Shown: positions 20,398 to 30,652 of the stretch, piece by piece
Layout of the letters: the number at the start of each line of letters is the position of its first letter
Position numbering within the stretch: the first letter of the stretch is position 1
DNA from: Mycoplasmopsis synoviae ATCC 25204
GTDB taxonomy: Bacteria > Bacillota_I > Bacilli_A > Mycoplasmatales > Metamycoplasmataceae
Length of the DNA: 64,000 nt
Direction: 5' to 3'
Assembly (NCBI RefSeq): GCF_000969765.1
Contig: NZ_CP011096.1
Span: forward strand, 186,001 to 250,000
The notes under the pieces: model-generated
What the model saw: the letters and a program-made list of their open reading frames with translations, nothing else
Told to the model about the DNA's origin: nothing
Databases searched by the model: none
Made by a program: the position numbers and the translations under genes

Positions 20398-21255
20398 TTA
20401 GTCATTTAAAACTGCACAATTACCAGTTTCTAAATCATTTAAATTATAAATGGTGTCTAATACATCAAAGGTATCTTCTAAATTATGTTTAGCTGAATTT
20501 CAACCAACTCCATCAGTAAACCAAACAAAGGTGAAATTGGATATTTCTTTTGCTTCTAAAGCTAGATTTTTATAGCTTCTAGCAGTTTCATTAAGTTTAG
20601 AACCGCCACTATTATAAAAATTACATTCACAAGCAAATACTTTTTCAGCTTTAATAAAAACAAAATCAAAACGTTTTTCTGTTTTACCATTATTACTTAT
20701 TTTTGAAAGATCAATGCCAAAAATTTTTTCGATATCACTTTTACACATTTCTTTTCAATAGGTTTTATTTTTTATAAAGCCGGATTTAACCAGATAAGAT
20801 TCTATGATATTTTCCATAACATCACCTGTTCTATTCTTCCTTGCGTTAGTATCCATTCCAACTTCAACGCCCATTACATAATCAAAAAGATTATTAATTA
20901 GATGCTTCGAGATAAGATCAAAAAGACCTGTATTTTCCATAAAATCAGCGTATTCCTCAGCTGAATAATTGGCATTAATAAAATTAAATATTTTTGTGCT
21001 TTCAATATCAGTAACTTTAATTTCACATTCTCTTTTAGCAATTAAAATTGGAATTGCTTTTAGTACTTCAGGGTATTGTTTCAACAACGTCAAAAAATCA
21101 TTTCTAATAGAAGATGAACCAATTAGACTATTCAAAATGTTTAGTTCTATTTTTATAGAATCAGTATTAGTATAAACTTTTTTAAAATCAGTGTAATAAT
21201 CATAGGTTGCTATGCTATCTCTCATCGTTGACAATCATTCATTAAAATTTCTCAT
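20398..21255 (-). CDS. DpnII/MboI-type restriction endonuclease (GATC)
   Basis: A 285-residue protein, about the family length (DpnII is near 290). The C-terminal half carries the family signature: KRFDFVFIKAEKVFACECNF followed by YNSGGSKLNETARSYK, where the Asp and Glu form the PD-(D/E)xK-like active site. It ends with FTFVWFTDGVGW. The chosen start (MRNFNEWLSTMRDS) uses two TGA-coded Trp residues between 20750 and 21240, so the gene is intact. It is expected to cut unmethylated GATC. The methyltransferase encoded 720 nt upstream on the same strand protects the host. Confidence 0.88.
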
Positions 21256-21976
21256 TTTTTATCACTTTTTCATCGAATCGAAATATTTTTGTTTTGATAT
21301 TTCCAAATAATTAACATTATAATCAATTCAAATATAATTTTTCCAACATCTTAGCATTAAATGGATATAAAATTTAAACTACATTTATTTGTAGACAATT
21401 TTTAGACAATAGTTTAGAGTTGAATATTTTTTTGTATTTTTTCATTTTTTAATAGGAAACAAAATTTAAACTGCTTTTATTTCTTTGTAGTTGTTTTCAT
21501 CTTTCATTAATTGATAATTAAGAGTATGCCTGTTTTTTGTTAGAAGTTATTTGTTTTTAGACTAAAAAATCGTTTCGGAAATTAAACTAATAAAACATTT
21601 ATGCGCTAAATTTGATACAATATTTGATCTAATTCAAATAATATTGTTTATTATTGAAAAAACTTTTAGTTTTAGGAAAACTCCGATACAATAAATATTA
21701 TGAAAGACACCGCTAATCTAAATGTAACGTCATCTTTTAAAATTTCTTTGCAAGTCTCTATTCACTTTCTATTTAATTTTTGTTTTATCATGAATTGCTA
21801 AAATTTTATCTAAGTCTGTTTTATTAACTGATACTTATTTCCAGAGTAAAATGGGATTTTGATAAAAAATATGTTGGGTAAGCAAAATCATATCAACACT
21901 TTTTAAATTATTTTAATAGTTTAAATGATTCGCTATTATAAAGAACAAAAGTATTATTTATAGATAAAAATAAGAT
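21256..21976. other. 720-bp gap within the GATC restriction-modification system
   Basis: Holds no frame longer than about 35 codons that looks real. There are poly-T tracts and a few candidate -10 boxes on both strands. In related systems these two genes are close together, so this spacer may be the remains of a deleted gene such as a second methyltransferase. That is inference. Confidence 0.4.
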
Positions 21977-23014
21977 TTATTCATAATTAGTAATAATAAC
22001 CTCCTCTACGTTTCCTCTTTCATCTGCTTTTGAATTAATCATTCTTTTTGCATTTACAATATGAATTTTAAATTTCGAATATAACTCATTAATAAACGCA
22101 GTGTTATGATTACTTAGCATAACCTTAACACCTCTACTATCTAGTTCTTTATAAATGTTTGCAAGTCTTTTTTGTTCATTCTTTCCAAAATTATTTTTTG
22201 AATATGAAGTAAATGTTTTTTTATTTTCTATTGTGTCATAAGGAGGATCGAAATATACAAAGTCACCTTTTCTGGCTTTCTTAACTGCTTCAGTAAAATC
22301 GTCATTTAAAATAGTAATATCATTGTTTGTAAAATATTTTTTCAATGATTTAAAATTATCTTTGTCAAAGACTGTTACTTTTGTTTTTTTTCCTGAAGGA
22401 ACATTAAATAAACCTTTTGAATTAACTCTATATAAACCATTAAAACAAGCTTTATTTAGATATATCATTCTGGCAGCACGAACATAAATTGGTAGATTTA
22501 AAAAATTAGTTTCTCTATCTTTTGAACGAATTTGATAATAATATTCTTCTGAATGATTTTTTTCATGTTTAATTAATTCATTTATCAATTTATTATATAA
22601 TTTTTCATTTTGAAAACACTTATATGCACAGATTAATTCACTATTAAAATCATTTATAACAGATTTTGTTGGAGCCAAACTTAAGAAAAAAGAGCCACCG
22701 CCAACAAATGGTTCATAATAATTGTTAAATTTTCTAGGCATTAATGAATACAACTTATCTAAAAGTTGAGTTTTTCCGCCTGCCCATTTAACAAAAGGGC
22801 GGAGTGTCGTTTTATTATCTAAAAGTTTCGATGACTTAACACCTAATGCAATAGATATTCTTTCGATAGTTTCTAGAGTCACATTAATTTTGCCCTGTTC
22901 AATTTTTGAAATTTGTGGTCTATCAATTCCGCTTAAGATTGAAAGTTTATCTTGAGACATTCCTTTTTGAATTCTTAATTGTTTAATCTTTTTACCAAAT
23001 ATTTCTTTAAGCAT
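21977..23014 (-). CDS. DNA adenine methyltransferase (Dam/DpnM type) with N-terminal HTH
   Basis: A 345-residue fusion. Residues 1-66 form an XRE-type helix-turn-helix (KIKQLRIQKGMSQDKLSILS, then GIDRPQISKIEQGKINVTLE). Residues 73-345 form a D12-class N6-adenine methyltransferase: motif I FVKWAGGKTQLLDKL, motif IV DPPYDTI near residue 255, and a C-terminal LSNHN. It should methylate adenine in GATC and shield DNA from the DpnII-type enzyme. The HTH suggests it also binds its own promoter and sets the order of expression of the two genes. There are no internal stops, and AAGGT precedes the ATG. A short frame of 31 codons on the plus strand (from 23048) is probably chance. Confidence 0.9.
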   Translation of the reverse strand: MLKEIFGKKIKQLRIQKGMSQDKLSILSGIDRPQISKIEQGKINVTLETIERISIALGVKSSKLLDNKTTLRPFVKWAGGKTQLLDKLYSLMPRKFNNYYEPFVGGGSFFLSLAPTKSVINDFNSELICAYKCFQNEKLYNKLINELIKHEKNHSEEYYYQIRSKDRETNFLNLPIYVRAARMIYLNKACFNGLYRVNSKGLFNVPSGKKTKVTVFDKDNFKSLKKYFTNNDITILNDDFTEAVKKARKGDFVYFDPPYDTIENKKTFTSYSKNNFGKNEQKRLANIYKELDSRGVKVMLSNHNTAFINELYSKFKIHIVNAKRMINSKADERGNVEEVIITNYE

Positions 23015-23213
23015 AAAATTACCTTTACCAAATTATATAATAAAAGTATGTTAAATTACACATTATTACTAGAAATAGAATTAAAAGCTATGTCTTTAGA
23101 TAAAAAAGTTTTTTACGAAAAATCGACAACTAAAACTTCATAGGTTAATAATATAATGCTAATATAATTTGCTGAATATATAAAATAACTACTAATTTTT
23201 GCCAATTCCAGCA

Positions 23214-23253
23214 TAAAAAAAGGTTTGAATAGCCTTTATAAGCATATCAAACC
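23214..23253 (-). terminator. Terminator downstream of a tRNA remnant
   Basis: On the minus strand, a stem GGTTTGA / TCAAACC followed by seven Ts, placed 12 nt after the CCA end of the tRNA fragment. This is the normal position for a tRNA terminator. Confidence 0.6.
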
Positions 23254-23264
23254 ATTGTTTTATA

Positions 23265-23292
23265 TGGTGTCAAATACGAGAATCAAACTCGT
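23265..23292 (-). pseudogene. tRNA 3' fragment (T arm, acceptor strand and CCA)
   Basis: On the minus strand it reads ACGAG-TTTGATT-CTCGT, a 5-bp T stem with a 7-nt loop, followed by ATTTGACA and CCA. The rest of the tRNA is missing because the IS terminal repeat starts at the next base (23293). The following terminator supports a former tRNA gene. The loop deviates from the usual TTC start, so it is degenerate or atypical; the amino acid cannot be told. Confidence 0.5.
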
Positions 23293-25156
23293 CCTGCGTT
23301 TCCAAGTTGCAATGAAGAAAAAACGAATACGCCTTATTTATAGGTGTATTCGTTTTTTGCGCTTTTAAATTACAATGATAGACCATTAACCGCATATTGA
23401 AAATCACTATATATTTTGTTTAATTGCTTATGTTCTGGGTCTAAATTATTCTTGATTTCACTTACAATTTTACCATTGACAGTCTTTGTTGTGATTGTTA
23501 TAAGTTTCAATGCATCTATAAACATATTCATTGTCAGTTTTTGGATCTCTTCATTATCTTTATAAAACTTCTTTAATTTATAAATGCAATATTTCAAAAC
23601 AATTAGAGACAAAAAGCATAAAAATACATGAGATTGAATATGCTCGTCTTTATAAACGTATATCGGTCTAACTTCGATTGCTGATTTTAAGCTTCTAAAA
23701 CTTTCTTCCACTTTTCATTGTCTATTATATATTTCATTGGCTTTTTTTGAATTTAAATTTGTTATGTTCGTTTCAATCATATAAAAGCCATCTTCATTAG
23801 CCACTTTTTTAATTTTTTCAATATTTAATCTTGCTACTGTTTTACCATCTACATTAATATACTTTTTCTTATATTCAGAAGCCAAAGCACTTAATGGCAA
23901 TTCACCTTTAATAGACTTTTTTTCAATTTATTAATAAGATTTTGTCTTTTTATTTTGTCTAAAGTTTGTTTTGAAGGGCTAAAATAGACAAATTGTTTTC
24001 TAAATGTATCGCTATCTCTTTTTTTATTTTTGTTTTTAGCTCAAATAGATTAAACGAATCTAGATTTAGTAAAATACTCATTTTCTTGAACAAAGCCTTG
24101 TTTATTTACTATAAATGCTTTATCTTCTTTTCCAAGAATATCAATACGTTTCTGAAGTATATATTTATATCCTTTTTGTTGTAAATATCTTAAATTCGCA
24201 TTTTGACTAATAGTTTTATCAGCAACAATTATTATGTCTTTTGTTTTGTAAATTCTTTGCATTTCGATTAAAAATTTCACAAGAGTTTTAGAATCTACAG
24301 TATTTCCTTTTAAAACTTTATAGTGAAAAGCAATGCCATTATTATCAACTGCCATAGCCACAACAATTTGATCTTCATCATGCTTTCCATCTTTAGAAAA
24401 ACCTCTTTATTTCAAAGCATCTCTTGAAAAACTTTGAAAATAAATAGTTGTATTATCAAAATGCATTAATTTTGCGTTTCTAGTTGTCAATTCTTGCATT
24501 TTGTTATAAATATTGACTAAAATTGCATTTTTATATTCTAAAAAAGTATCGAAATAGTTATAAATTGAAGATTTTTTTATATCTATCTTATGTAAAAAGT
24601 CATTTTTGTTTTTGTATTGACAAATATAACTTCTTGGTTGAATTATTCTTGTTGCAACAATAAATTCCAATACTTCTTCTAAAGATTTGTGTTTAGTTTT
24701 CGGTAATCCTTTAAATAAATCTAGTTCTTTAATTACTTTATAAATCAATTCAATACCAACGTTTTTTATATTTGTTTCGACAGATGTCGGGTTAAGTAAT
24801 TGAAAAAATTTGATTTTAACTTCAATTTTATTTTCTCCAACAGGAACCAATCTAGCAATTTGTTTTAAATCATCGATGTTTTGTAGAGAATATTTTTCTT
24901 TAATTTCTTCTCAATAACCTAATCCAACTAAATTACCAATCCCTTTACCGTATCCTTTTGATATTCCTAATGCAATGTAAATTTGTTTTGGGTTTTTTCT
25001 TTTATACAGAATGTAGTTACTCATATTTATATTATACATTATTATCATTGTAATCATTGTAAAAAATTAAAATAATTAAAAAATGTACTTATATACTATG
25101 TATATAAATAATAAGGTAAAAGGTATAAAAAAGAGCTTCCAACTTGGAAACTCAGG
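23293..25156 (-). mobile_element. IS1634-type element, right outer copy
   Basis: A 1,864-bp element with terminal repeats CCTGCGTTTCCAAGTTG (left) and CCTGAGTTTCCAAGTTG (right, in reverse complement). The right end abuts the 75-bp direct repeat whose partner touches the left end of the deleted element at 14204. Together they define the outer ends of the island. Confidence 0.92.
23370..25024 (-). pseudogene. IS1634-type transposase with two stops and one frameshift
   Basis: The same protein as at 18218 but broken differently. CAA has become TAA after SFSRDALK (near 24406). A second TAA follows KSRF (near 24049), where the other copy reads GES. One T is missing from a T8 run near 23920, in the KKKSIKGELPLSAL region. 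None of these lesions is shared with the other copy, so both decayed after duplication. It cannot give an active transposase. Confidence 0.88.
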
Positions 25157-25231
25157 TTTTTTGTTTTTTATTTTTAAATTCAAGGTTGGAAAAATAGTAG
25201 CGCCAAAGCGATATTTAGCAGTATTAAAACC
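25157..25231. repeat. 75-bp direct repeat, right copy
   Basis: Pairs with 14130-14204 (one mismatch). It includes the last codons and the TAA of the chromate-transport gene that ends at 25174. The right copy therefore still belongs to the functional gene, and the left copy is the duplicated target. Confidence 0.9.
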
Positions 25232-25836
25232 AGCAAATGAATCTTAGTTTTTTTAAGCATAATAATTGAAAAGCTTATAGAAACCGGCACAAACGCAAAA
25301 AGTACATATCTCCTTCATCCGCTAAAAAATATGGCATTTGTTTTGCCAAAATCTATTTTAAAATAAGAACTTATAGACGAATTAAATGTTACAAATGGAA
25401 ATGTAATTGAAATAAAAAGTTGAATTGCTAGAGAAAATATAATTCCAGCAATAACTGGTTTTAAAATTATAAAAATTCTTTGAATGGTTTTACTACTTTC
25501 AAATTTTTTTAGATTTTTCATCACAAAAACCAAAACCATAATTGCACATAATGCAAAAACAACGTAGGTTAATATCGCAGCTAGATATCCATATCAATAA
25601 CCATTTGAAATTAAATATCCACTAAAGAATGCAAATTTAGTAGATACTAGCCCTGGAGTTAAATTACTAATCGATATTACTTCATTGATGGTATCGTTTG
25701 AAATATTTGCATTAAATGTTTTTTCTAAAAACATCCAAAATCAACGAAACAGCGGAATAAAAACTTGTCCTGATCCAAATACAGATAGTGATATTACGCA
25801 CATCATAAGCAAAGTAAAAAATAAAATTAAAATCAT
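25174..25836 (-). CDS. Chromate-transporter family protein, second half
   Basis: A 220-residue integral membrane protein with about six helices, starting MILILFFTLLMMCVISLSVF. SNLTPGLVSTKFAFFSGYLI carries the family's Pro-Gly motif in an early loop. It pairs with the gene before it as a two-gene (short-chain) CHR transporter, each gene giving one half of the usual 400-residue protein. Its ATG overlaps the upstream stop (TAATG). Its last 20 or so codons lie in the 75-bp repeat at the island edge, and the gene survived the insertion. The substrate is unknown; chromate is only the family name. Confidence 0.85.
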
Positions 25837-26474
25837 TATTTTTTACCGCCTTTATTTTTATTTAAAGCTTTCTTTTGCTTTAAATAAACTATGAGCTGAT
25901 AAAGAAGAGTTCCTGAAATTACTATTGATATGTTAAGTATTGAAACGTTAATCGGAGCTGGAACAAATAGTGAAAATAAACTAGAAAATATAAATAAAAA
26001 TATTCAAAGCGGAAGCTTTAGAGTTTTATGTGATGTTTTTAAAAAGCTAATTGTAAAGTTAATTAAAATCGCGATAACTACGCAAATAATTGCTAGTGCA
26101 AAAATGTATAAATATTTTTTAGGAATGTATCTAGAAAATACGAAAAGTAGTAGCGCAAAAAATAAATGTGGCAGTACTGAAATTAAAGTAAGTATGCTTC
26201 CTTTAAGCGGCCCAAATCATTTAATGCATAAAAATGATATCGCTTGAATTACGCTAGCGCCTGGAATCATATTGGTTACTATTATTACTTTTTCAAATTC
26301 TTTTTTAGAAGCTCAATTATTTTTAATAATGGCTTCTTTTTCAATTATTGGCATTAGGGCGTTTCCGCCTCCAAAACCAATAAAAGTTATTTTTAAAACA
26401 AATAAAAAAGCTTGTCAAAAACTAGGCTTTGACAAAGGCTTATTTTGTTTATTATTATCAATATCGCTATTCAT
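25836..26474 (-). CDS. Chromate-transporter family protein, first half
   Basis: A 212-residue membrane protein. WQAFLFVLKITFIGFGGGNA (about residues 20-39) contains the FGGG motif of CHR transporters, followed by LMPIIEKE. NMIPGASVIQ repeats the Pro-Gly loop seen in the partner. About five to six helices and a Lys-rich C-terminus. It shares TAATG overlaps with tkt upstream and the second CHR gene downstream, so all three are translationally coupled. Confidence 0.87.
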
Positions 26475-28414
26475 TATTTTTTAAGAAACGCTAAAACGTT
26501 TTTAGCAATGCTTTGAGCTTCAAAGCCTTTTAGTTTATAAACTTTATCACCGTCTTCGCTATAACCATATCCGTTAGCAAATTGGCCGTCTAATTTATTA
26601 AACTTAGAAAGTTTATATCAATATGAATCACTACTTGCCTCTAGCGTATACATTGGCGCTTTATTTAGGCCTAGTGAAAGCGCTAGGTTTTCGTTATTTA
26701 CTAGTTCGTCAAGAAGCATAACTGAAACTACTTGGGCTTTAATGCTATGTTTTTTAAGTTCTTCTGCGACTTCTAGTGCTAGCTGAACTTCAGAACCAGT
26801 AGCTAGTAAAGTCAGATCAAAATCTCCTATCACGCTTTGAGCAACATATGCTGGCGTAAAGTTTTTTGGCGCTAAATTTAGCGATTTTAAATTTTGACGA
26901 CAAGTAATAATTGCAACTTGATCTTTTTTAGCATTTAGCGCATAGCTAAATGCGTGTTTTACCTCTGATTCATCGCAAGGACGAAACACTTTAAAATTGC
27001 TCATAGCACGAAGCATTGGAATTTGATCAAAAGGTTGGTGAGTAGGCCCATCACCACCTACTTGATATGAATCATGAGAAAATACGTGAATTGCAGGAAG
27101 CTCCATTAATGATCCTAAACGAAGCGCTGGTTTCATATAATCGGCAAAAGCTAAAAAGGTTGAATCAATGGTTTTATAGGCTGCATCTAAATTAATTCCG
27201 TTATTAATTGCAGCCATAGAAAATTCTCTAATTCCGTATTTTATGTTTTTATCTAGCTGCTTTGAAAAACCAACTTTAGTAGCTGCATATAAATCAGCTG
27301 AGCCTACTACAAAATCTTCAAAGTTTGAATCAATGTAACTAAGAACCTCGCCAACATAATTTCTAGTTGCTACGTTGGTTTGTTTGAATTTAAGATTTGA
27401 TAAATCAAAGTGCTTTTCTTTTTTAAGAAGATCAAAAAGCTCTCTAGCAAGTTGCGGATGAGCTTTTTGATAAGAATTAAATAATTCTTCTCAAGCTTGG
27501 TAGCTTTTTTCTTTTTCTTCTCAAAAACTTTTTGTATATTCAAATACATCATAGTCATAGACAAATGGCATTTTGTTTTCTAGACCTAATTTTCTTTTAA
27601 ATCTTAAAGTTTGTTTTTCGTCTAAAGTACCATTATGACCTTTTGGAGTTCCTTGATAAGGAGTATGTTTTGCAATTTTAGTATGCACTTGAATATAGCT
27701 AGGTTTATCGCTAGCTTTAGCTAGCTCAATAGCTTTAGTTAGATTTTTTTCATTTGGAATTTTAACCACAAAAGTTTTAAAGTTTTGAGATTTAAAATAA
27801 TTAATCAGGTTTATATTATTAACTTCAGATGCTTTAGAATCAATTTGCACGTTATTAAAGTCATGAATTAAAATTAATTTATCTAGCTTATTAGTCCCGG
27901 CAAATTGAATAGCTTCAAGCGCTACTCCTTCTTGAAGGCAGCCATCTCCATGAAGCACAAAAACATCGTGGTTAAATAGCTCAAAGTTTGGCTTGTTAAA
28001 TTTTGATGCAAGAATTTTTTGTGACAGCGCCATTCCAACACCCATTGCCACACCTTGACCTAAAGGCCCGGTGGTAGCGTCAACGTAATCCAAGGCATCA
28101 ATTTCAGGATGGCTTGGAGTTTTAGATTGGAGCTTTTTATGAGCTTGCATGTCTTCGGTAGAAAGTATTCCTAAAAAATGCATCACAGAATACATACTCA
28201 TTGAACCGTGTCCTGCCGATAAAATGAATCTATCACGATTGATTCATTTTGGATCTTGTATATTAATATTTAAAAATTTAGTAAATAGCGTTGCAGTAAT
28301 AGGAGCAGCCCCTATAGCCATTCCAATGTGTCCGCCTTTTGCTTTATTAATAGAGTCCAGTGCTATAGCTTGCATTGAAGCTACTAGTTTTTCGTGCATG
28401 TTTTTGTGTTTCAT
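26474..28414 (-). CDS. tkt: Transketolase
   Basis: A 646-residue thiamine-diphosphate enzyme linking glycolysis and the pentose phosphate pathway. The N-terminal domain has GHIGMAIGAAPI, HGSMSMYSVMHFLG and the TPP motif GDGCLQEG. The Pyr domain has GIREFSMAAINNGI and HDSYQVGGDGPTHQPFDQIP. The C-terminal domain is present with GSEVQLALEVA. Length is slightly under the usual 660. Start at 28414 with AAGGAA before it; an internal ATG 15 nt on (MHEKLV) is also possible. It lies 8 nt after prmC and is coupled to the CHR genes. Several TGA codons are read as Trp. Confidence 0.95.
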
Positions 28415-28422
28415 AAAATTCC

Positions 28423-29148
28423 TTAATTAAATTTAATAATTGCAATTCTAAGTAGATTTGCAATGTCATTAAAAAAAGTAATGCTATTTATATTATATTT
28501 GACTTTTTGGTTTTTAATTTCATTTCATTTATCAAGATGCAAAGCCGAAAGCTCAAAAATTAAAAGCTTTTCGTTTTGGAGATACTTAGGAGCTTGCCTT
28601 ATTATTTTTTTATAAAAATAAAAACCATCATCTTTGGCATAAAGCGCTTTTTTAGGTTCGTATTTTTTAATAGATTCACTTAATTCTTCATATTTACCGA
28701 TATATGGAGGATTGCATATTATCAAATTGAATTTCTGATTCACATTAGAAAATCAATTTGAATGAATCAAGCCAATATCTAACTTATTAATTTGAGCGTT
28801 TTTACTTGCTTGACGCAGCGCTATTTTTGAAATATCGCTAGCGTAAATTTTAGCGCTACTAAATTTTTTCTTAATAGCTAAAGCAATAAATCCGCTACCG
28901 GTAGCTAGGTCTAATACTTTAAAACTTGAATCATTTTTAATATATTCAAAAGCCTTTAAAATTACTTCTTCGGTTTCGTATCTTGGAATTAAAACTTTAT
29001 AGCTTAAATCTATTTTGACATTCAGCATTTCAACATGTCCTATTATTTTTTGAATAGGATAGTTTTTACTAAGCAAATTTAACTCTTTTTGAGTTAAATT
29101 TTCGCTAAGTCCATATTTTCTTTTTTCGCGTTTAAGCTCGTTTATCAT
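28423..29148 (-). CDS. prmC: Release-factor glutamine methyltransferase PrmC/HemK
   Basis: A 241-residue SAM-dependent enzyme that methylates the Gln of the GGQ motif in release factor 1, encoded by the gene directly upstream. Motif I is VLDLATGSGFIALAI and the catalytic NPPY is present in LIICNPPYIGKYEEL. The N-terminal domain is short compared with E. coli PrmC (277 residues). Its ATG overlaps the prfA stop (TAATG). A TGA-coded Trp lies near residue 133. Confidence 0.94.
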
Positions 29149-30227
29149 TAAATTCCTGCTTGAGCTATTTTTTCTTTTTGTTCTTCTAATAAGAGCTCTT
29201 CAATGATAGGATTAAGCCTACCTTCCATAACGTAGTTTAAACTAGTAGAGTAGCCGATTCTATGATCGGTTACTCTATCTTGAGGATAGTTATAGGTTCT
29301 AATTTTTTCGCTTCTAGCTCCAGATCCGGCTAGCTTTCTATATCCAGATTCTTCGCTTTGTTTTTTTTGAAGTTCTAAGTCGTAAAGCTTAGATTTTAAA
29401 ATCCGCATGGCTATATCTTTATTTTGAATTTGGCTTTTTCCCTCCTGGCAAGATACTACTATTCCAGTTGGAAAGTGAGTAATTCTAACGGCAGAGTCGG
29501 TAGTATTAACCGATTGCCCGCCGTTTCCTGATGAACGAAAGACATCAATTCTTAAATCTTCTTTTTTGATTTCGATTTCGATATCGTCATCGATTTCAGG
29601 CATTACAGTAACGGTAGCAGTAGAAGTATGCACCCTACCTTTAGTTTCTGTTACTGGAATTCTTTGTACACGGTGAACCCCTGATTCAAATTTAAGCTTA
29701 GAATAAGCTTTTTCACCTTGAATTGAAAAAGTAACTAAGGTAAATCCACCAGAGACAGCTGGGCTTAAATATAAAGTTGAAAGCTTCATATTATTTTGCT
29801 GGCATCACTTGGTATACATTCTATATAAATCCCCGGCAAAGATATTGGCTTCATCGCCACCGGCTGCTCCTCTGATTTCAACTATAACGTCTTTGTTATC
29901 GTTTTCATCTTTTGGAAGAAGAAGTATCTTTAACTTTTCTTCAAGCTCAAGCTGCTTACTTTGAGCTTGAGAGATTTCTTCCTTGGCTAGCATAATAACT
30001 TCAGCGTCAGTTTCTATATCAAGAAGCTCTTTTGATGATTTTATATTTTCTTCTAAATTTAAAAATTCATCAAAAGTTTCTACGATCTCCGAGATAGAAT
30101 TAATTTCTTTTGAAAGCTTTGTATATTTTTTAATGTCAGCTATTATTTCTGGAAGATTTAACTGTGATTTTAAATCTTGATATTTTTCTTTAATATTAAG
30201 TAGCGAATTAATAATTGATTTTTCCAT
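29148..30227 (-). CDS. prfA: Peptide chain release factor 1
   Basis: A 359-residue class I release factor that reads UAA and UAG. It has the GGQ loop ([15 protein letters not shown], about residue 230) and a PxT codon-recognition motif (HFPTGIVVS). With UGA reassigned to Trp, RF2 is not expected, so this should be the only class I release factor. A TGA-coded Trp occurs near residue 141. First gene of prfA-prmC-tkt-chr-chr, downstream of two tRNA genes and a terminator. Confidence 0.96.
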
Positions 30228-30239
30228 TAGTCCTTCTAA

Positions 30240-30265
30240 AAATAAAAAGCTTCCGCTGGGAAGCT
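30240..30265 (-). terminator. Terminator between tRNA-Arg and prfA
   Basis: On the minus strand, a stem AGCTTCC / GGAAGCT with a 4-nt loop followed by TTTTTATTTTT, 18 nt after the tRNA-Arg CCA. Confidence 0.8.
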
Positions 30266-30282
30266 AGGTCACATTTGTGATA

Positions 30283-30359
30283 TGGCGCGTCTGGCAGGAG
30301 TCGAACCCGCAACCTTTAGGGCCGTAACCTAACACTCTGTCCAATTGAGCTACAGACGC
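30283..30359 (-). tRNA. tRNA-Arg (ACG)
   Basis: A 77-nt cloverleaf. The acceptor stem GCGTCTG pairs with CAGACGC, with encoded CCA. The anticodon stem TTAGG/CCTAA encloses loop TTACGGC (anticodon ACG). The T arm is GCGGG-TTCGACT-CCTGC, near-perfect. ACG at position 34 is normally edited to ICG and reads CGU, CGC and CGA. Confidence 0.95.
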
Positions 30360-30362
30360 ATT

Positions 30363-30436
30363 TGGAGGCACCAACGGGATTTGAACCCGTAATCAAAGTT
30401 TTGCAGACTCATGCCTTGCCATTTGGCTATGGTGCC
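30363..30436 (-). tRNA. tRNA-Cys (GCA)
   Basis: A 74-nt cloverleaf. The acceptor stem GGCACCA pairs with TGGTGCC, with encoded CCA. Anticodon loop CTGCAAA (GCA). T arm ACGGG-TTCAAAT-CCCGT. It lies 3 nt before tRNA-Arg and is cotranscribed with it. Confidence 0.95.
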
Positions 30437-30455
30437 TTAAGTATTTAGTTATATT

Positions 30456-30461
30456 ATTATA
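30456..30461 (-). promoter_or_regulatory. -10 box for the tRNA pair
   Basis: TATAAT on the minus strand, 19 nt before the first base of tRNA-Cys. Confidence 0.45.
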
Positions 30462-30590
30462 TTACAATATAGCTTTAAAATTTTAGCAAGTTTTACCATT
30501 AAAAAAGCTATAATTTAATAAATATTTTTATAGTGCATTTGTGTGCATAAACATCAAAAATAAAAAAAATTTTAATTTCAAAAATTTATT

Positions 30591-30618
30591 TTGTTTTTTA
30601 AAAAAATTGTGCTATAAT
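30591..30618 (+). promoter_or_regulatory. Promoter of the opp operon
   Basis: A -35-like TTGTTT (30591-30596), a 16-nt spacer and an extended -10 (TGCTATAAT, the hexamer at 30613-30618). It lies 35 nt before a small leader ORF and about 270 nt before oppB. Confidence 0.65.
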
Positions 30619-30652
30619 CGTATTTGTCTTAACAAAACAAAGATAGATATTA

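Noticed and set aside
23048-23143. A 31-codon ORF divergent from the methyltransferase
   Set aside because: Too short, no recognised motif and no good ribosome binding site; it could be a chance frame in AT-rich DNA.
14465-25156. The island as an intact integrative conjugative element
   Set aside because: No TraE/TraG-like ATPase, relaxase or DDE tyrosine-type integrase is present. Only a ParA-like fragment and an RHH gene hint at such an ancestor.
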